This document shows positions 39,176 to 51,397 of a stretch of 64,000 bases of DNA, one piece after another. The notes beneath the pieces were generated by a model. That model was given only the letters and a program-made list of their open reading frames with translations, ran no database searches and was not told the origin of the DNA. The translations under genes and the position numbers were made by a program. Source of the DNA: Rhodocollybia butyracea. Taxonomy: Eukaryota > Basidiomycota > Agaricomycetes > Agaricales > Omphalotaceae. The stretch lies in the NCBI GenBank assembly GCA_015501585.1, contig JADNRY010000056.1, positions 219,938 to 283,937 on the forward strand. The letters run 5' to 3'. Positions within the stretch are counted from its first letter, which is position 1, and each line of letters opens with the position of its first letter.

Positions 39176-42100
39176 ATGGTCGCACAAACTCGACATACAG
39201 GTCAGCCGTCCCCAAAGAAATTGTCTTTTCGCGAAAAAATCGTCACAAAAGGCCAATCCAATGACGCACTGCTAAAAAAGCTCAAAACTTTACACTCGGA
39301 ACTCGCCGAGCTAGACCAGGAGTTTGTCGACGTGAACTCCCTTTCCAATGTTCGCAAAGAACTCGTCAGCAATTCCATCATGCTACACAAGGATCGCGGC
39401 GTAAAAGCTTACGCAGCTTGCTGTATCGCCGATATCCTCAGATTGTACGCGCCAGATGCCCCCTACACCCAGGCCGAGCTACGGGACATATTCCAGTTCT
39501 TCTTTAAACAACTCAGCAACAACCTCAAAGCCTCAGACGTCACCTATTATAACCAGTACTTCCACCTCCTTGAGTCTCTTTCCACTGTCAAGAGTGTCGT
39601 TTTGGTCTGCGATCTTCCAAATGCGGACGACCTCATGCTCGGCATATTTCGCGACCTGTTTGCCCTCGTTCGACGCGATTTACCAAAGAAAATAGAGACT
39701 TTTATGGCCGAAATAATGGTCGCGATAATAGACGAGTCGGCTTCTTTGTCCCCAGAAATGCTTGAGATAATAATGGCCCAGTTTATGGATAAAAGTGCGG
39801 TGCGTAACAACGAAATGTACTCCACTCTATCCGACCTTAACAATCTGTTCCTAGGGTATCGAACAGCCCGCGTATCGTCTCGCCGTAATTGTCTGCAATC
39901 AAACGGCAGACAAACTTCAACGCAACGTAGCCCTCTATTTTACAGACATCATAACATCCAATTCTCAAGAGGAAGATTTCGACGAGATCCGCACCGCACA
40001 CGATCTTATCAAACGTTTACATACGTCCTGTCCTAATCTTCTACCTTCGGTTATCCCTCAGCTAGAAGAAGAACTTCACGCTGATACAACTACTTTGCGC
40101 GCCATTGCCACCCAGGTCCTCGGAGAAATGTTCTCCGATAAAAGTGGCGGAGACCTCGCCAAGAATCATCCCTCGACTTGGAATGCATGGTTAGGCCGTA
40201 AAGTAGACAAGTCGCCTGCTGTTCGCTTGAAATTTGTGGAATCATCAAAAGGGCTCTATTCTGGCTCTCCGGAAATGGTAGAGGCTATCGAAGGTGCGCT
40301 AGGCACCTTTTTCCCTGTATCGTAACTGATCCAACCTTAGCGGCATTCGGCGCAAAACTATTGGATCCTGACGAAAAGATTCGCGCCGCAGTTTGTAAAG
40401 TATATTCTCAACTCGATTACGAGACAGCCATCCACCATGTTTCTGAAGCCCAGTTGAAAGCCGTTGCTGGACGAGTAGCCGATAAGAAAGTACGCTTGGT
40501 CCCCTTCCGCGGTCCTTATCATACTCAATAGTTTCTAGCCTAGCGTCCGTTCTGAAGCTGCCAACAGTTTAGCCAAACTTTATAACCTTGCATATCCCGA
40601 AATGTGAGAGCTTTCTTCCATGTGAAAAATGATTTCACTGACCCTGTTATTCCAGAGAAAACAACGACGTTGTAGCAATCGCAAAGTTTTCTTGGATACC
40701 GGAGGAGCTCCTTCTCACTTCAGGGAACATTTCGGATAGTCGGTGGGCAGCAGCACTTTTGCTTGATAATTTTTTCCTGACGGTGGTATGCAGAGCTGTG
40801 ATTGAACAGGTTGTATCCGACCATATCTTACCCCTTCCTGTATATTCTCCCAATCCGCAGAATGGAAAGGCAGTCGAAGTGGACGAACTGGCTTGGACAG
40901 ATCGTCTGATAAGCGTCATGCGTTTTTTGAGTGAAAAAGGTGTAAATGCTCTAATCACTCTTTCGAACCTGAAACCGATGTAAGTGGCTGCACGATTTTG
41001 CTATTGTGATCGGAGCTCATGTTTATCAGTCGCCCTACTGCCATACAATACTTCATTGACGTCTGTGTTGAGTATAATGTATGTCTTTCATTCATAGCTT
41101 CTTTCTGTAGTATCAACGTCTTCCACAGGGCGGTGTCATTGACAAAAATGAAGAGCTGGTGATACAAAAACTCACAAGAATAATGGAGGTCATATCAGGT
41201 TTGTTCTCCGCCAATGATCATTCGTGTGAGCTAACGGTCGAATAGTCAGCTTCCCGGATTCTGCCAAAATGAAAGAGGATCTCAATGCGTTTGCAAAAGC
41301 CAACGAACCTCGTCTGTACAAGTTACTGCGAACATGTTTAGACGTCGATACCGATCTAAAAGCCTTGGTGAAGGCACAGGTGAGTATCTATGACAGTTCG
41401 AACAGCTCCTCTGACTAACCTCAATCATAGCACGATTTTCTCCGCCGCCTAGAGCAAACATCCTCATCTCTAACTTCCTCAATGACCGCCCTTCTCCAGC
41501 GTGGCTCTCTCCATATCATCAATACCTCATCCATCCCCTCCCTCATAAAACGTGTGCAACGAGCCCAAGGGACCGCCATAACTAAAACCAATCTCGCTGC
41601 GAACCATGCACAAATCATACTCTCGAACGCAGCCAAGTTCTGCCCGGGGTTGTTTAAGCCGCATGTAGATGACTTGATCACCGCTATTGAGGACGGGCAG
41701 AACGATAAGACTGTAGCAGTTGGGTTGCGAGCTTTGGCAAGTGTAGTCAAGTTGGACCCTGCTTTGATGCCCATGGAAAGGTATGTTTCATCTGTCTCAG
41801 TGTTCGTATTTTGCTGACTCCTCAAACCTGCATAGTTCTACGGTGGAAGTCGTTCGAACCCATGCCTTGGGGTCTAATCCCCGGCATTCCAAGTTTGCGG
41901 CACGAACATTTGCTTTTTGCGAAGAGAAAACCGATATCTGCACTGCGATCGTCGAGGTTTGTGTATCTCAAAGAAAAAGTCCTCATGATGTGTGCCAACC
42001 CTTCAACAGACCATCGCTGATAATCTGAAGGATGCTCCAGAAGACCAGTTAGTAGCGCATCTCGTTTCGCTCGCTCAGTTTGCTCGTTTTGTGCCCGATG

Positions 42101-44040
42101 CTTTTGAGCAGAAGAGCGATGTGATAACGGTATTTCTGCTTAAAAGGCTTCTTATGGTTCCGAACTTGCCTCCCGTAAGTTGATCAGCCCGCTTGCAAGG
42201 ATATTTGAATGAATATCCATCCCACAGCTTGATATAGAAGACGATGGCGAAGAGTGGGCGGAAGATGATGAAATATCTAATAATTTAAAAGCAAGGATCG
42301 TTGCATTGAAGGTTCTACGATACCGGACAATATCTCATGCCAACTCGAAAAATGCGGTAGACATTTCGACGCCTGTATTCAGAATGCTGGCTACCATACT
42401 CGATCATGGTGGTTCGTTATCTGGAAATGATGCTGTTGAAGAAGAGTAGGGCCCAGTTGTGTTTCGTATGTGTTATTGCTGATAGGTTCTACTTTTCTAG
42501 CCGTAAAGCTCTGTCTCGAGTTAGGCTACAAGCCGCAGTATCTCTGTTGTATCTTTCCACAGTCCCTGCGTACGCTGACGCAATAGCTCCGAAGTTTGTG
42601 AGACTGGCGTTGACAGTCCAGGTGTGTTCATTTCAGTTATCGTTTACTAGGCTTTCTAATATAGTACATCGTAGGACACATGTTTCAACGTGCGGATAAC
42701 CTTCCTGCAAAAGCTTATGCCAATGTTGTATATGCGCAAACTACCTCCAAAATACCATGTAATATTATTCCTGACCGCGCATGATCCAGAAGAGGATATT
42801 AAACAAATGGTATGCGGATGTTCTAGACATCGTTGGAATATCCGATAACCTTGTGCGTGCGTAGGCTTCAGTGGCAGTCAATGCCCTTATTCGAAAGTTA
42901 TCTCCAGGTGAGTTTCTGAGAATTTCGGTGTATCGCAAACATTGCTGATCATTGTTTTGGTAGAAATGAGGACACAGAACCTCGAACTCATTTTCATCCG
43001 ACTTCTTCACCTCCTCGCACATCATCCCGACTTTGCTACTTCTCAGACTGAGCTTCAAGATATTGCCAAGTAAGCGTCTCAATTCGCACTGGAGGGTAAC
43101 CCATTAAATTTCTGCCCTTGCAGATATGTACAATTATACCTTGAACTAGTCGGATCTGGAGAAACAATTTCTCTGTTGTATCATTTGGCGGGTAAAGGAA
43201 AAACTGTGCGGGATCCAGAGTCGCAGGCGCATAGTGAGGTGGGTGATTTGTGGTCCTTAAGTTGTATTCTATTTCTCATAATCCGAGGCTAGAACCTATA
43301 TGCCATGTGTGAGATGGCCCAGGAGCTTATAAAGCTTCGCGCACACAATAACAACTGGACCATTCCTACGTATCCCGGGAAAGTGAAGCTTCCTCCAGAT
43401 ATACTTCGTCCTCAGCCGAATGCGGAGATTGCGAACAAGGCGAGTGGAGAGTTTCTTGAAAGGGAACTCGATGCTGATGGAATATGAAATAATGTAGATA
43501 TCAAAACAAACTTTTTTACCCTCAGATGCACCTTTATGGCTTGCGGAAGTCACGTCGTCGGCACCCAAGGTTGGATTTTTTTCCTCTTCAAAAAACTGCA
43601 TATTTTTAACGACCTGGCTTAGGAAAAGAAGGAACGGAGACCGCCTGTTAAGCGGAAGGCAGCCACAACGAACGGTCATTCCAAGTGAGTAGAATTTTCT
43701 TTTTCGCTGTGATCGAAGACTCATCATATATCCAGGAGATCGCGCAAAAAGAGAAAGCATGCCGATTCAAGTGATGGAGAGCAATTCGATCATACTGATG
43801 CAACGGACGTGGAGATGTCGGACGCTCCACTTGTGCATACGTCCGATGTGGATGAAGGTGAGGAGTCGAATGGAGAAGAACAACTTGGTCGGGGTGCCCG
43901 CAGTAAAGCAAAGGTATGTGTCTCATATCTCGATACTCTCTGATTTGGATCTGACCTATGCGTGCTACGCTACTTAGGCCAGAGCCAGGAGAAAGTCGAG
44001 AACTTCGAAAAAGGCTAGCTCGCCCTCTTCCGAAGGTTGA
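39176..44040 (+). CDS. PDS5: Sister chromatid cohesion protein Pds5
   Basis: HEAT-repeat regulator of cohesin; it stabilises and, with Wapl, releases cohesin on chromosomes. Starts MVAQTRHTGQPSPKKLSFRE; then DALLKKLKTLHSELAELDQE and LVSNSIMLHKDRGVKAYAAC, CCIADILRLYAPDAPYTQAE, the most conserved Pds5 block. Exon 1 ends at MDKSA (donor GTGCGT near 39799) and joins GIEQPAYRLAVIVCNQTADK. Other exons: LLDPDEKIRAAVCKVYSQLD, FSWIPEELLLTSGNISDSRW-type, DDLITAIEDGQNDKTVAVGL, RVRLQAAVSLLYLSTVPAYA, and a basic C-terminal tail ARARRKSRTSKKASSPSSEG. Around fifteen exons; where the frame seems to stop (TAG near 42448) a donor GTAGGG restores it. C-terminal Lys/Ser-rich tail as in other Pds5 proteins. Confidence 0.95.
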
Positions 44041-44393
44041 TTGGTGCTTCATTATTGAGAACGATTTGCGACGATTCTAACACTTTTATGTACTAACGAG
44101 ATTTTGACGTCTACTTTACTTATTTGTTGGACACGGTTTCCACTCTGGTCACATTTATGTCTCTGTCTGCCTTGCGCGTATTTACTGTATCTAAGGAGGC
44201 GCTATTCTACATATTGTTGTATCACCCCATAATGATTTTTCGTATGCAAAGATTTAACAAGTTCAAGCAAGTGGTATCAGGTTTATTAGTGAACGACTTT
44301 TCTTCACTAACTACAAGACGGCTAGCCAGGCTAGGTATCAAAAATTTTAGAGTTCTCTAGAGACCATGTACATTGCATCGCAGTTTCTTCAAA

Positions 44394-44450
44394 GTTAGGC
44401 CTAAAGCAGTTCCCTCTAGGGGATGACGTTCAAAATCAAGAAACCTCGCT
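44394..44450. repeat. Dispersed ~50-bp element, copy 2
   Basis: Matches 14446-14500: TTAGGCCTAAAGCAG, CCCTCTAGGGG, TCAAGAAACCT. Same orientation. Confidence 0.6.
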
Positions 44451-45043
44451 AGAGGTTCCACCTACTTTGGGCCAAGTCACTACTTCCAAGTGAGCATGTG
44501 CTTCAGAAGGAAATAGCACAGACGGGGCCCTAATCATGTCGTATCTGCTGTTGGTAGAGTGTCCTCAGTAAACGGATTTTTCAGCCGTAAGTGTGGGAAC
44601 ATTGAGGATTAGACTCAAACCAATTCGACGCGCATTCCGAGAGCTCCTGGACGGGCAACTGAATTTGTGTCGTTACTAAATTGAGGCAAAGGTAACAGGT
44701 GAGCTAGAGTGCCTTTGAACTTGGTACATGTTACTGTACAAATCTCGGTGTAAGCTGAATCTTGAGTGAAAGCTGGAGCCATCAAGTTGATTATGCGCTT
44801 CGTACAACACTGGTACTCCTTTCAAATATACTCCCTACGCATGTGGACTTTCCTCACACAAGTATACCGAGAAAAGTGAAATTGACGCGATACCGACCTT
44901 GATTTTTGTGTCTCAAGGTCAATTGGATCAGAAGGATACATTCCCCTGCATTCCCCTTCCTTCAAGCATGTACTAATAACAAAACGTACTTATGGGATAC
45001 ATTTGCAACTTTCTATCAATGGGTAATTGAAGCCAAGAAAATT

Positions 45044-45694
45044 TCATGGCAATATAGGATACCTGAGAATGAGCTTGACGATATTCTTCCCTGTTGCACT
45101 CCTGATAGTCGCCGTTTCTGCTCGGTCCTTGCGGTATATAAACACCGAACATGTACCCTCACACACTGCGGGACCCACAAAGGTTAAATAACGCTGTCTG
45201 GACACGGAGCCGCATTTCCTGGGATACTGCCCGGACGGGATATACATGAGGTACTCCTCCCTCAGCTCCAGTTGTTTTTTGATTCCCAGTTGTTCTTTGA
45301 GTCCAGAGAATAGTGTCCGAATGTTATCTTTAATTCTAATCCAATCGGCAGGTTTTACGCCTGTTGAGCAGCTAAAAGTGGGGGCCACAGAAAAGCCTGC
45401 GGCCAGTGCCTCTGCTGGGGTTAATGGAACCCCTGCTGGGGTCGATTCAACCTCTGCTGGGGTTACTGCTGGGGTTACTTCAGCTCGTCGGGAAAGACTG
45501 AGCGGCTGATCGAGAGAACGAGCTGATATTTGACTGTCATGAAAAACCTACAACGAATTAGATGCTATGACAAAACAATGATAACAATGATTTAACACAC
45601 TCACAGGTTGCGGGGCAGCATTCACGAAAACGCTGAGAGCAAGGCAAGACATTAACGCGAGCCTATCCCAGGTGAGGTTTGTGGTAAATAGCAT
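45044..45694 (-). CDS. Small secreted protein with Kex2-type pro-region, paralogue 1
   Basis: 197 residues in two exons (45694-45605 and 45547-45044, 57-bp intron). Signal peptide MLFTTNLTWDRLALMSCLAL with cleavage likely after the NAA before PQP. The second exon opens VFHDSQISARSLDQPLSLSR R, a likely Kex2 site (SRR before AEV). A short tandem repeat TPAVTPAEV/TPAGV/TPAEA follows. The mature part has four cysteines, including RKCGSVSRQRYLTFVGPAVC and EGTC. Paralogue 2 (52836-53367) shares the leader, intron site, pro-region and flanks. No known family recognised. Secretion is predicted; function is not. Confidence 0.75.
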
Positions 45695-47299
45695 GGTAGT
45701 GTGAACGATTTAGAATCACGTCGAAGTACAGTCGAAGTACAGCGTATACGGTCGAGACGGGGATGCTCGAAGAGAGGGAATGGGATGAGAGAGGGCGGAC
45801 TCGGGGATTTGAACAGCAAAGAAGATAGCTTGACCAGCAAGATGAAGGAAAAATTGCCAGGACATGGTAGGGTTTTATACGTCGGAAAGATGTGCTCAGG
45901 CTCTGAGGAGTCTCATCAGATAACCAAGGTCACCACTGATACAGAATTTTCAATTTTGAGTGACTTTTGAGTGTTGTCAGTGTGTTGTCCTGTGTTGTCC
46001 CAGGTTGTCCCTAATTCACTTCTAGTAGAATCGTAAATATTAAGCGAGCTCAGCCTGAGAGCAGTGCGCTGTCTGCAGTAGATGGAAGCCTATGGAAGCT
46101 GATGGAAACTGTGAGCTTGATGAACATTTGGCGCACTGGTTCATATCGATCGTCCTGTTTCATATAAACTTCGAAGGTCTGAAGCAGTCTGAAGCTCCGA
46201 AGGCTCCCGAAGGACATAGGGAAATCAGGGGAAATCTTGCTTCGTTGAGGGAAATCAGTGTGGGACTTGGACTAATGGTGATATTTCTGACAGCGCCGAG
46301 TGCTGCGTTTGATGTGCTATATCCTCCTATATCGGGGTTGTTTGCGTCGTGCTTGTGTCTAGTGGACTTGGACATCGCTGGCTGCTGGGCCTCGGACCTG
46401 ATAGGAAGGATTTTGCCAAACGATCCAGTTAAGCATCCATGCTTCAAATGAGCGCAGCGAGTACAGTTCAAATGCAGTTGCCGGTTAGTGGAAGGGTAGG
46501 GAAGGGTTTGAAGACCACAACCACAACACATCAAATGCAGTTCAAAGGCCTGTACCTGCCTGTACGCAGAGCCTTCGTATCAGACAAACACTCTAGCTTG
46601 GCGCCAGCAGTTGCAAATACTTTGTCACGGTGGGGATATTGTCGTGACGCGTCTTTTTCGTAAATCCTCTGGCAGTGGGCACGCAATCCTACGCAATTAC
46701 TGTTATTCACTCATGCAGAAGCCTTCTCGTACGACTCACTGGCACTAGTTAGAAGGTTGTCTTGAGGTGCAGCGTGACTTTGTGCAGACTAAAGCTTGCC
46801 AAGTGGAAGATATCGATAAGCTCGCGTGGGTACCTCAGAGTACCTCAGCTTATCGATGTAACCTGGAATCCCGTTTGGGAACAGTCGGCCTTGGCAAGAC
46901 TGGTGTACTCACGGTTCTGTCATCTACTTTCTGTCATTGCCCGCCCAACGAAGGGGTCCCGGAGACTACGTAGAACTCACATTAATCATTCTCCGACGAG
47001 AGTCTTCACCAGATTGCAGATTTCATTATTATTGAAAAGTACAATAAATAAAAGTTTAAGCGCGTGTTGCCGAACATCCGAACAACTTCATCTTTGCCGT
47101 CGACCCGTTCGTCTCCGATCTGCTTGTTGGCTTCATTAATCGATTGGCACATTTAGCAAGTTTCCTGAAGGCCTCAAGCATGTTCTTACCGACCAAATTC
47201 TACTGTAGAATGCATGGGCGGTCCTCTAGTTACAAATAGCGTGTTCAACACGACTAGGCGCAACTGCACCTCTCTCGCTTTCGACGCCCCAGTTTGTTT
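45695..47299. other. Intergenic stretch with simple repeats
   Basis: No supported gene. The left 300 bases are homologous to the 5' flank of paralogue 2. Short direct repeats of TGTTGTCC occur at 45973-46005 and of GATGGAAGC near 46080. A perfect 11-bp inverted repeat (ATCGATAAGCT at 46812, AGCTTATCGAT at 46847) encloses a GTACCTCAG direct repeat. ORFs at 46092-46451 and 46762-47139 have no motifs. Confidence 0.45.
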
Positions 47300-47617
47300 G
47301 TTGATCTTTGAGCACAAGAGCAATGTGATAACGGTGACTTGCCTCCTGTAAGTTGATCAGCCCGTTTGTATTTGACTGAACAATCCATTCCATAGCTCGA
47401 TGTAGAAGACGATGGCGAAGGGTGGGCGGAAGATACCCAATAATTTGAAAGCAAGGATCGTTGCATTAAAGGTTCTACGATACCGGACAATATCTCGGAA
47501 AACGTGGTAGACATTTCGACGCCTGTATTCAGAATGCTGGCTACCATACTCGATCATGGAGGTTCTTTATCTGGAAATGATGCTGTTGAAGAAGAGGAAA
47601 GGGCCCAGTTGTAGTAA
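47300..47617 (+). pseudogene. Partial duplicate of PDS5 (internal fragment with intron retained)
   Basis: Matches 42098-42462 of PDS5 at high identity, including the intron that begins GTAAGTTGATCAGCCCG and its acceptor, so it was copied as DNA and not from mRNA. Compared with the parent it has lost about 35 bp near 47332 (around TTTCTGCTTAAAAGG), a dozen bases around ATGATGAAATATC and about 15 more near 47490. The donor used by the parent at GAGTAGGGCC is replaced by GAGGAAAGGGCC, and the frame stops at TTGTAG. Not functional as a gene. Confidence 0.88.
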
Positions 47618-48284
47618 GTAGTACATATAAACAACCCAAATATCGAAAGCCTAACGATAGATACAAACCCAGAACCCTAGGCCTTCATGTACAGTCCAAG
47701 TCCATCCGTAAAAACAGTAACCTAGCATGCTCGAACTCCTCATCTCAATCAAATCTGATGCATACTTGGGCACATCCCACCACACGTACAATCCAACCCT
47801 TCATCCTCCTTCTGGACCAGCGGGATGGTGGGTGGTGGGTGGTAGCGATAGTGGTATAGTAGGGGTATCGTTGATAGAATGGATCGAAAGTAAAAGTTGG
47901 CGGTGTTGAAACGTTGAAGCATGGCCATGAACATGACGGTTGCCCATAGGAAGAAGTATGGTGGCCACGGCGTTGACACCGTTTCTTACGAGGCGTCTGG
48001 TTTGAGGATGGTTCCACGGAATTCCAATTCCGAAAGCATACCACATGTACATCGCTGGGCGAAAAAGCGTTTTGGGTTTTGGATACCAACGAGATATGCA
48101 GAAGGTTAGCCGAAGATGAAACACGATGACTGGATTATGTAGCCCATGAGAGTTGGGAAGCTTATCCCGGTCCGCCGTTGGTCCGGACTCCGCTCACCAA
48201 AGAAATCTGAATCTTCAAACGACTGATATCTTACTTCAATACATGAACACATACAGTAAGGAGCAACTATCATCCTACATAACA
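47618..48284. other. Stretch with an unexplained minus-strand reading frame cluster
   Basis: Overlapping minus-strand frames at 47745-48124 (for example YAFGIGIPWNHPQTRRLVRN and PLVQKEDEGLDCTCGGMCPS) look somewhat protein-like but switch frame. No family recognised; it could be the decayed end of a gene. Nothing else seen. Confidence 0.3.
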
Positions 48285-49645
48285 TTACTGTTGTGGCTCG
48301 GGCTTGACCCCTCCTCTGGATGATTCACCCCCCTGTCGCTGGCGGTCGACGCCGGGAGGAGGGGATTCAGCTTTCGGTCGCTTGACGTTGCGATGAGGGG
48401 ATCCATCTCCATCATTTGGTCGCTTGACGCCGATGTTGGGAGGGAGTCCAGCTTCGTGCATCGTTCCTTCTGCGATAGGTGGATTCGGATACACCAGCTG
48501 TCCTTCCCTGTACAGTGCACCCTTTGGTACAGCACCATCCGGCAGTAGGTTTTCTTTAAACGGTGGGTTGTCCAGTTTGCCTGTATATTCCACGTCGGAA
48601 ATGCCTCCTTCCGCCGTTGCTTCTTTCAGCCGGAATGCGAATGAGACGTCCTTTGTCCCTGGTGTCATTTCTATAGCAGGATGCGGCGGATGAAATCCAT
48701 ACACTTCTGGATCATACATAACGCCCGTGATGTCGAAGACTTCAACTTTGGGCAACGCGCGCGCCAGAAGCATCTGTGCCAGGCGTGCTATCTCCTTTGC
48801 CTGCTTTTCTTTGTCCCCGTAATCTAGCATTACCTTCTGATGAAAGATAAAATCTCTGATCCAATGCCCAGTATAGATGGGATTATACCGAGGATTCAAC
48901 ACCGCAAGAGTACCCCCGGGCATCACTGAGTTCGGTAATGCAGGAAAAATCCTGTTAAACTCCTGGCGCTGGGGCTGCCCCGGCGTGGCCACGGATCGTT
49001 CCTTGTACAGCATACCGTGGTTCTCTGGCGTCCTAAAGTCCTCCTCCTCTCGAACTATATCTCCCACTGGGTTTGACAGGACACCTATATACTTCGTATT
49101 GGGGTCGTTGGACAACTTGAACTCGAAATGGACGATCATTTCCGACACTGTACGAGAGACACCATCTCTTTTGAAATAAGCGTCCCAAGACTTCGCGACT
49201 GTCTGGTAGGTAGGTAATATAACTTCATGGGGCAAAACCCCCGCTTCTCGCGCCTTCTTTAGAAGGTTGTCCACGTGGTTCCATACATACCCTTTCTCTC
49301 TATATCTTGTCCACATTTGGGTATTTGTCGGAAGTACCCAAGTGAGAAAGGCAAATTCTTTAACCTTAAGCTGGGCTCGTCTATGTATCGCGTGAACGTC
49401 ACCCCAAGCACTCAGGCTATTGAAACCCAGACCGCGAGCCTCCACTGACGCAATTTCGGTGGCTCTCGAGCTCAAGCCAGGCTCGGAACGCCGTTGTATT
49501 AGGGTATCGCGATTGACCTATATCGAAATTAAGCCCTTGGTACGCATTGGAGTGAAACCAGTTTGTTACTCACGGCGATAGGTGTTGCCCATATGCAACT
49601 GAAAGAGGCGAGAAGAACGGAAGCGTAGGGGATCGTGAAGAGCAT
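48285..49645 (-). CDS. Secreted protein of unknown family, 434 residues, basic repeat tail
   Basis: Two exons: 49645-49574 and 49517-48285, joined in frame across a 56-bp intron. Exon 1 is a clear signal peptide, MLFTIPYASVLLASFSCIWA, cleaved near TPIA. A pro-like region VNRDTLIQRRSEPGLSSRAT comes next. The body (WTRYREKGYVWNHVDNLLKK, PNTKYIGVLSNPVGDIVREE, YNPIYTGHWIRDFIFHQKVM, VEVFDITGVMYDPEVYGFHP) is not a family I recognise and has few cysteines. The tail holds about four degenerate units around VKRP/VKPE with basic and Pro/Ser-rich spacers (NVKRPKAESPPPG), which could act as nuclear-import signals if the protein entered a cell; that is speculation. A decayed copy lies at 59055-60123. Confidence 0.75.
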
Positions 49646-50105
49646 TCCAGTGGTGTGCGAGAGGGAGTAGAAGTGTGCGAGAGGGAGTAGAAGTGTGCGA
49701 AAGGGAGTAAAAAGGCGCGAGAGGGAGCTGTGATGATGACGCCAGAAAGGAGTGATGTTGTGCGAGAGGGAGAAGTGATGGTGAACTTGTGCAAGAGGGA
49801 GAAGTGATGGTGAACTTGTGCAAGAGGGACTTGTGATGACGAAGTTGTGTGGGAGGGAGCTGTGATGATGGAGTATGCGAGAGGAAGCAGTGATGATAAA
49901 GTTGTGTGAGAACGAGAGGAAAACTCGAAAGAACAGTGTTGAATCGGTATTTCAGTGTCTACTCTGCCCAGCAGAGTGACTTGACCTTCCAGAAGTGAGG
50001 GGGCACTTGAACAAGTCAAGCGATCTTTATAACGTGGCCTCCAAAAACATCATCCACAATCCACTGCCTTTTACTCGGATTTGTTATTCCTATTGATTCG
50101 CGCCA
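48548..50105. repeat. Segmental duplication, source copy
   Basis: From TTTAAACGGTGGGTTGTCC through the gene's 5' region to CTATTGATTCGCGCC, this segment is repeated at 59055-60526. The source copy includes the gene's 5' minisatellite but the duplicate lacks the last ~85 codons. Confidence 0.92.
49650..49915. repeat. Minisatellite upstream of the 434-residue gene
   Basis: Degenerate tandem units of about 20-27 bp built on GTGCGAGAGGGAG followed by TAGAAGT, AAGTGATGGTGAACTT or CTGTGATGATG. A shorter version precedes the duplicate gene at 60128-60345. It lies just upstream of the start codon, so it may be in the promoter or leader. Confidence 0.8.
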
Positions 50106-50395
50106 AGCTTGGGTAGACGGTTTTGAGCTGTTTAGTAGTTTGGAGAGGTTTTGAGAGGTTTTGAGTCTGTTTGGCGCAAAGATCTTTGAAATGGTGCCGA
50201 GCAAGCGCAAGCCCCTGCAAGCCCCCCCGGGGGGCCTGAGAATGGAGTTCAAGATCGGATATTTTCGCCATTGTAGGATCCCTTACTTGGCCCTGGAACC
50301 TTCATACCGAACATGCTGCCGCTGCTTCTCGTGCAGAGCTGGCTTCCTTGGAAGACGACGACTTACAGGAGAAGACAGAATATGGTCCCAGGTCT

Positions 50396-51172
50396 ATGCC
50401 TGACGACGTTGAAGGCCAAAATGCAATGAGGATCCTGTGGGAGGAATGGTTTTACCGACTGTCGATGGAATGCTATGAAACTGAGCGAGGGGCATATGCG
50501 AATCTGTCACATCTCCAAGGATCCGTAATCCCAAAGTTCATTGGTTCTGGTCATCTCGAACTCCCAGAACGCGCAATCGATGTTCCTCTCATTATCCTCG
50601 AATATATCCCTGACAGTGTTTCTCTTCGTGATGTCCCGCTGTCTGTCGTTCGAGCCATCAATACCATGGCCTCACCTCAGTCTATCTTCAACTCTGTTAA
50701 CCATAATAGATCCCCGGACACTCCTTTATCTGTCCTTAAAGCTGCCAACATTAATGTAGACGCTGTCGCTGTTGAAGATGACTTCTCTGAATCCTCCAAT
50801 GTCAAGACAGATGTTAGAGCCAGCGACGCTCCTTTCTCCGTCCTAAAAGCTGTTGACACTAATGTAGACCCCGTCGCTGTTGAGGATGACTCGCCTGATC
50901 CCAAGGTCAAGACAGGTGTTCCGTGGTTAGATGTGTTTCTCGAGGGCGTAGACAGTCTTGTTGAGCATGGTGTCATCCACGGTGACTTGCAACACAGAAA
51001 TGTGCTGCTCAAGTCTTGCCCACAACAGGCGGTGTTGATCGATTTTGGGTGTGCGCTGCTCAAGCAAGACGCGGGAGACAGCTGGGAAGTTCAATGTAGC
51101 CAATGGGATGATAATTGGTTGATACGATATTGGTTGAAGGACAAAGGCTTCGAGCTGGCTGGTATCGATTAG
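50396..51172 (+). CDS. Protein kinase-like protein with internal repeats
   Basis: Resembles the small, divergent kinase-like genes of Agaricomycetes. The open frame begins about 50240 (WNLHTEHAAAASRAELASLE precedes) and the first ATG in frame is at 50396 (MPDDVEGQNAMRILWEEWFY); an upstream exon, with acceptor near 50277, is likely. LSHLQGSVIPKFIGSGHLEL and VPLIILEYIPDSVSLRDVPL mark the hinge; LVEHGVIHGDLQHRNVLL and VLIDFGCALLKQ give catalytic HxDxxxxN (with G for R) and DFG. Between hinge and catalytic loop are three degenerate repeats of a ~39-residue unit (PLSVLKAANINVDAVAVEDD, PFSVLKAVDTNVDPVAVEDD). The N-lobe lysine and glycine loop are not evident. Confidence 0.75.
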   Translation: MPDDVEGQNAMRILWEEWFYRLSMECYETERGAYANLSHLQGSVIPKFIGSGHLELPERAIDVPLIILEYIPDSVSLRDVPLSVVRAINTMASPQSIFNSVNHNRSPDTPLSVLKAANINVDAVAVEDDFSESSNVKTDVRASDAPFSVLKAVDTNVDPVAVEDDSPDPKVKTGVPWLDVFLEGVDSLVEHGVIHGDLQHRNVLLKSCPQQAVLIDFGCALLKQDAGDSWEVQCSQWDDNWLIRYWLKDKGFELAGID

Positions 51173-51397
51173 AGACTTTTGTGTCGTTGTGTTTTTAGTT
51201 TTACGCAAAAGCACCCTTCTATTTCCGATTCACAAGATAGTAACGGTTAATTTCTCTAGTCTGGTAATACTGATGGGGGGGAAGGCATTGTAAATAGTTG
51301 GGTTGGCATCACCTTCCTTCCTCTGTTTGAACGGCTCTGATGTCCTTGAGTTTCGCGTGAGTCTCCCCGAAATGTGCTTACAGCGAATTTAATCGGG

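Noticed and set aside
39176..40036. PDS5 frameshift near 39850 and stop near 42448
   Set aside because: Both are explained by introns (donor GTGCGT with acceptor TTCCTAG, and donor GTAGGG with acceptor TTTTCTAG) that restore the conserved protein.
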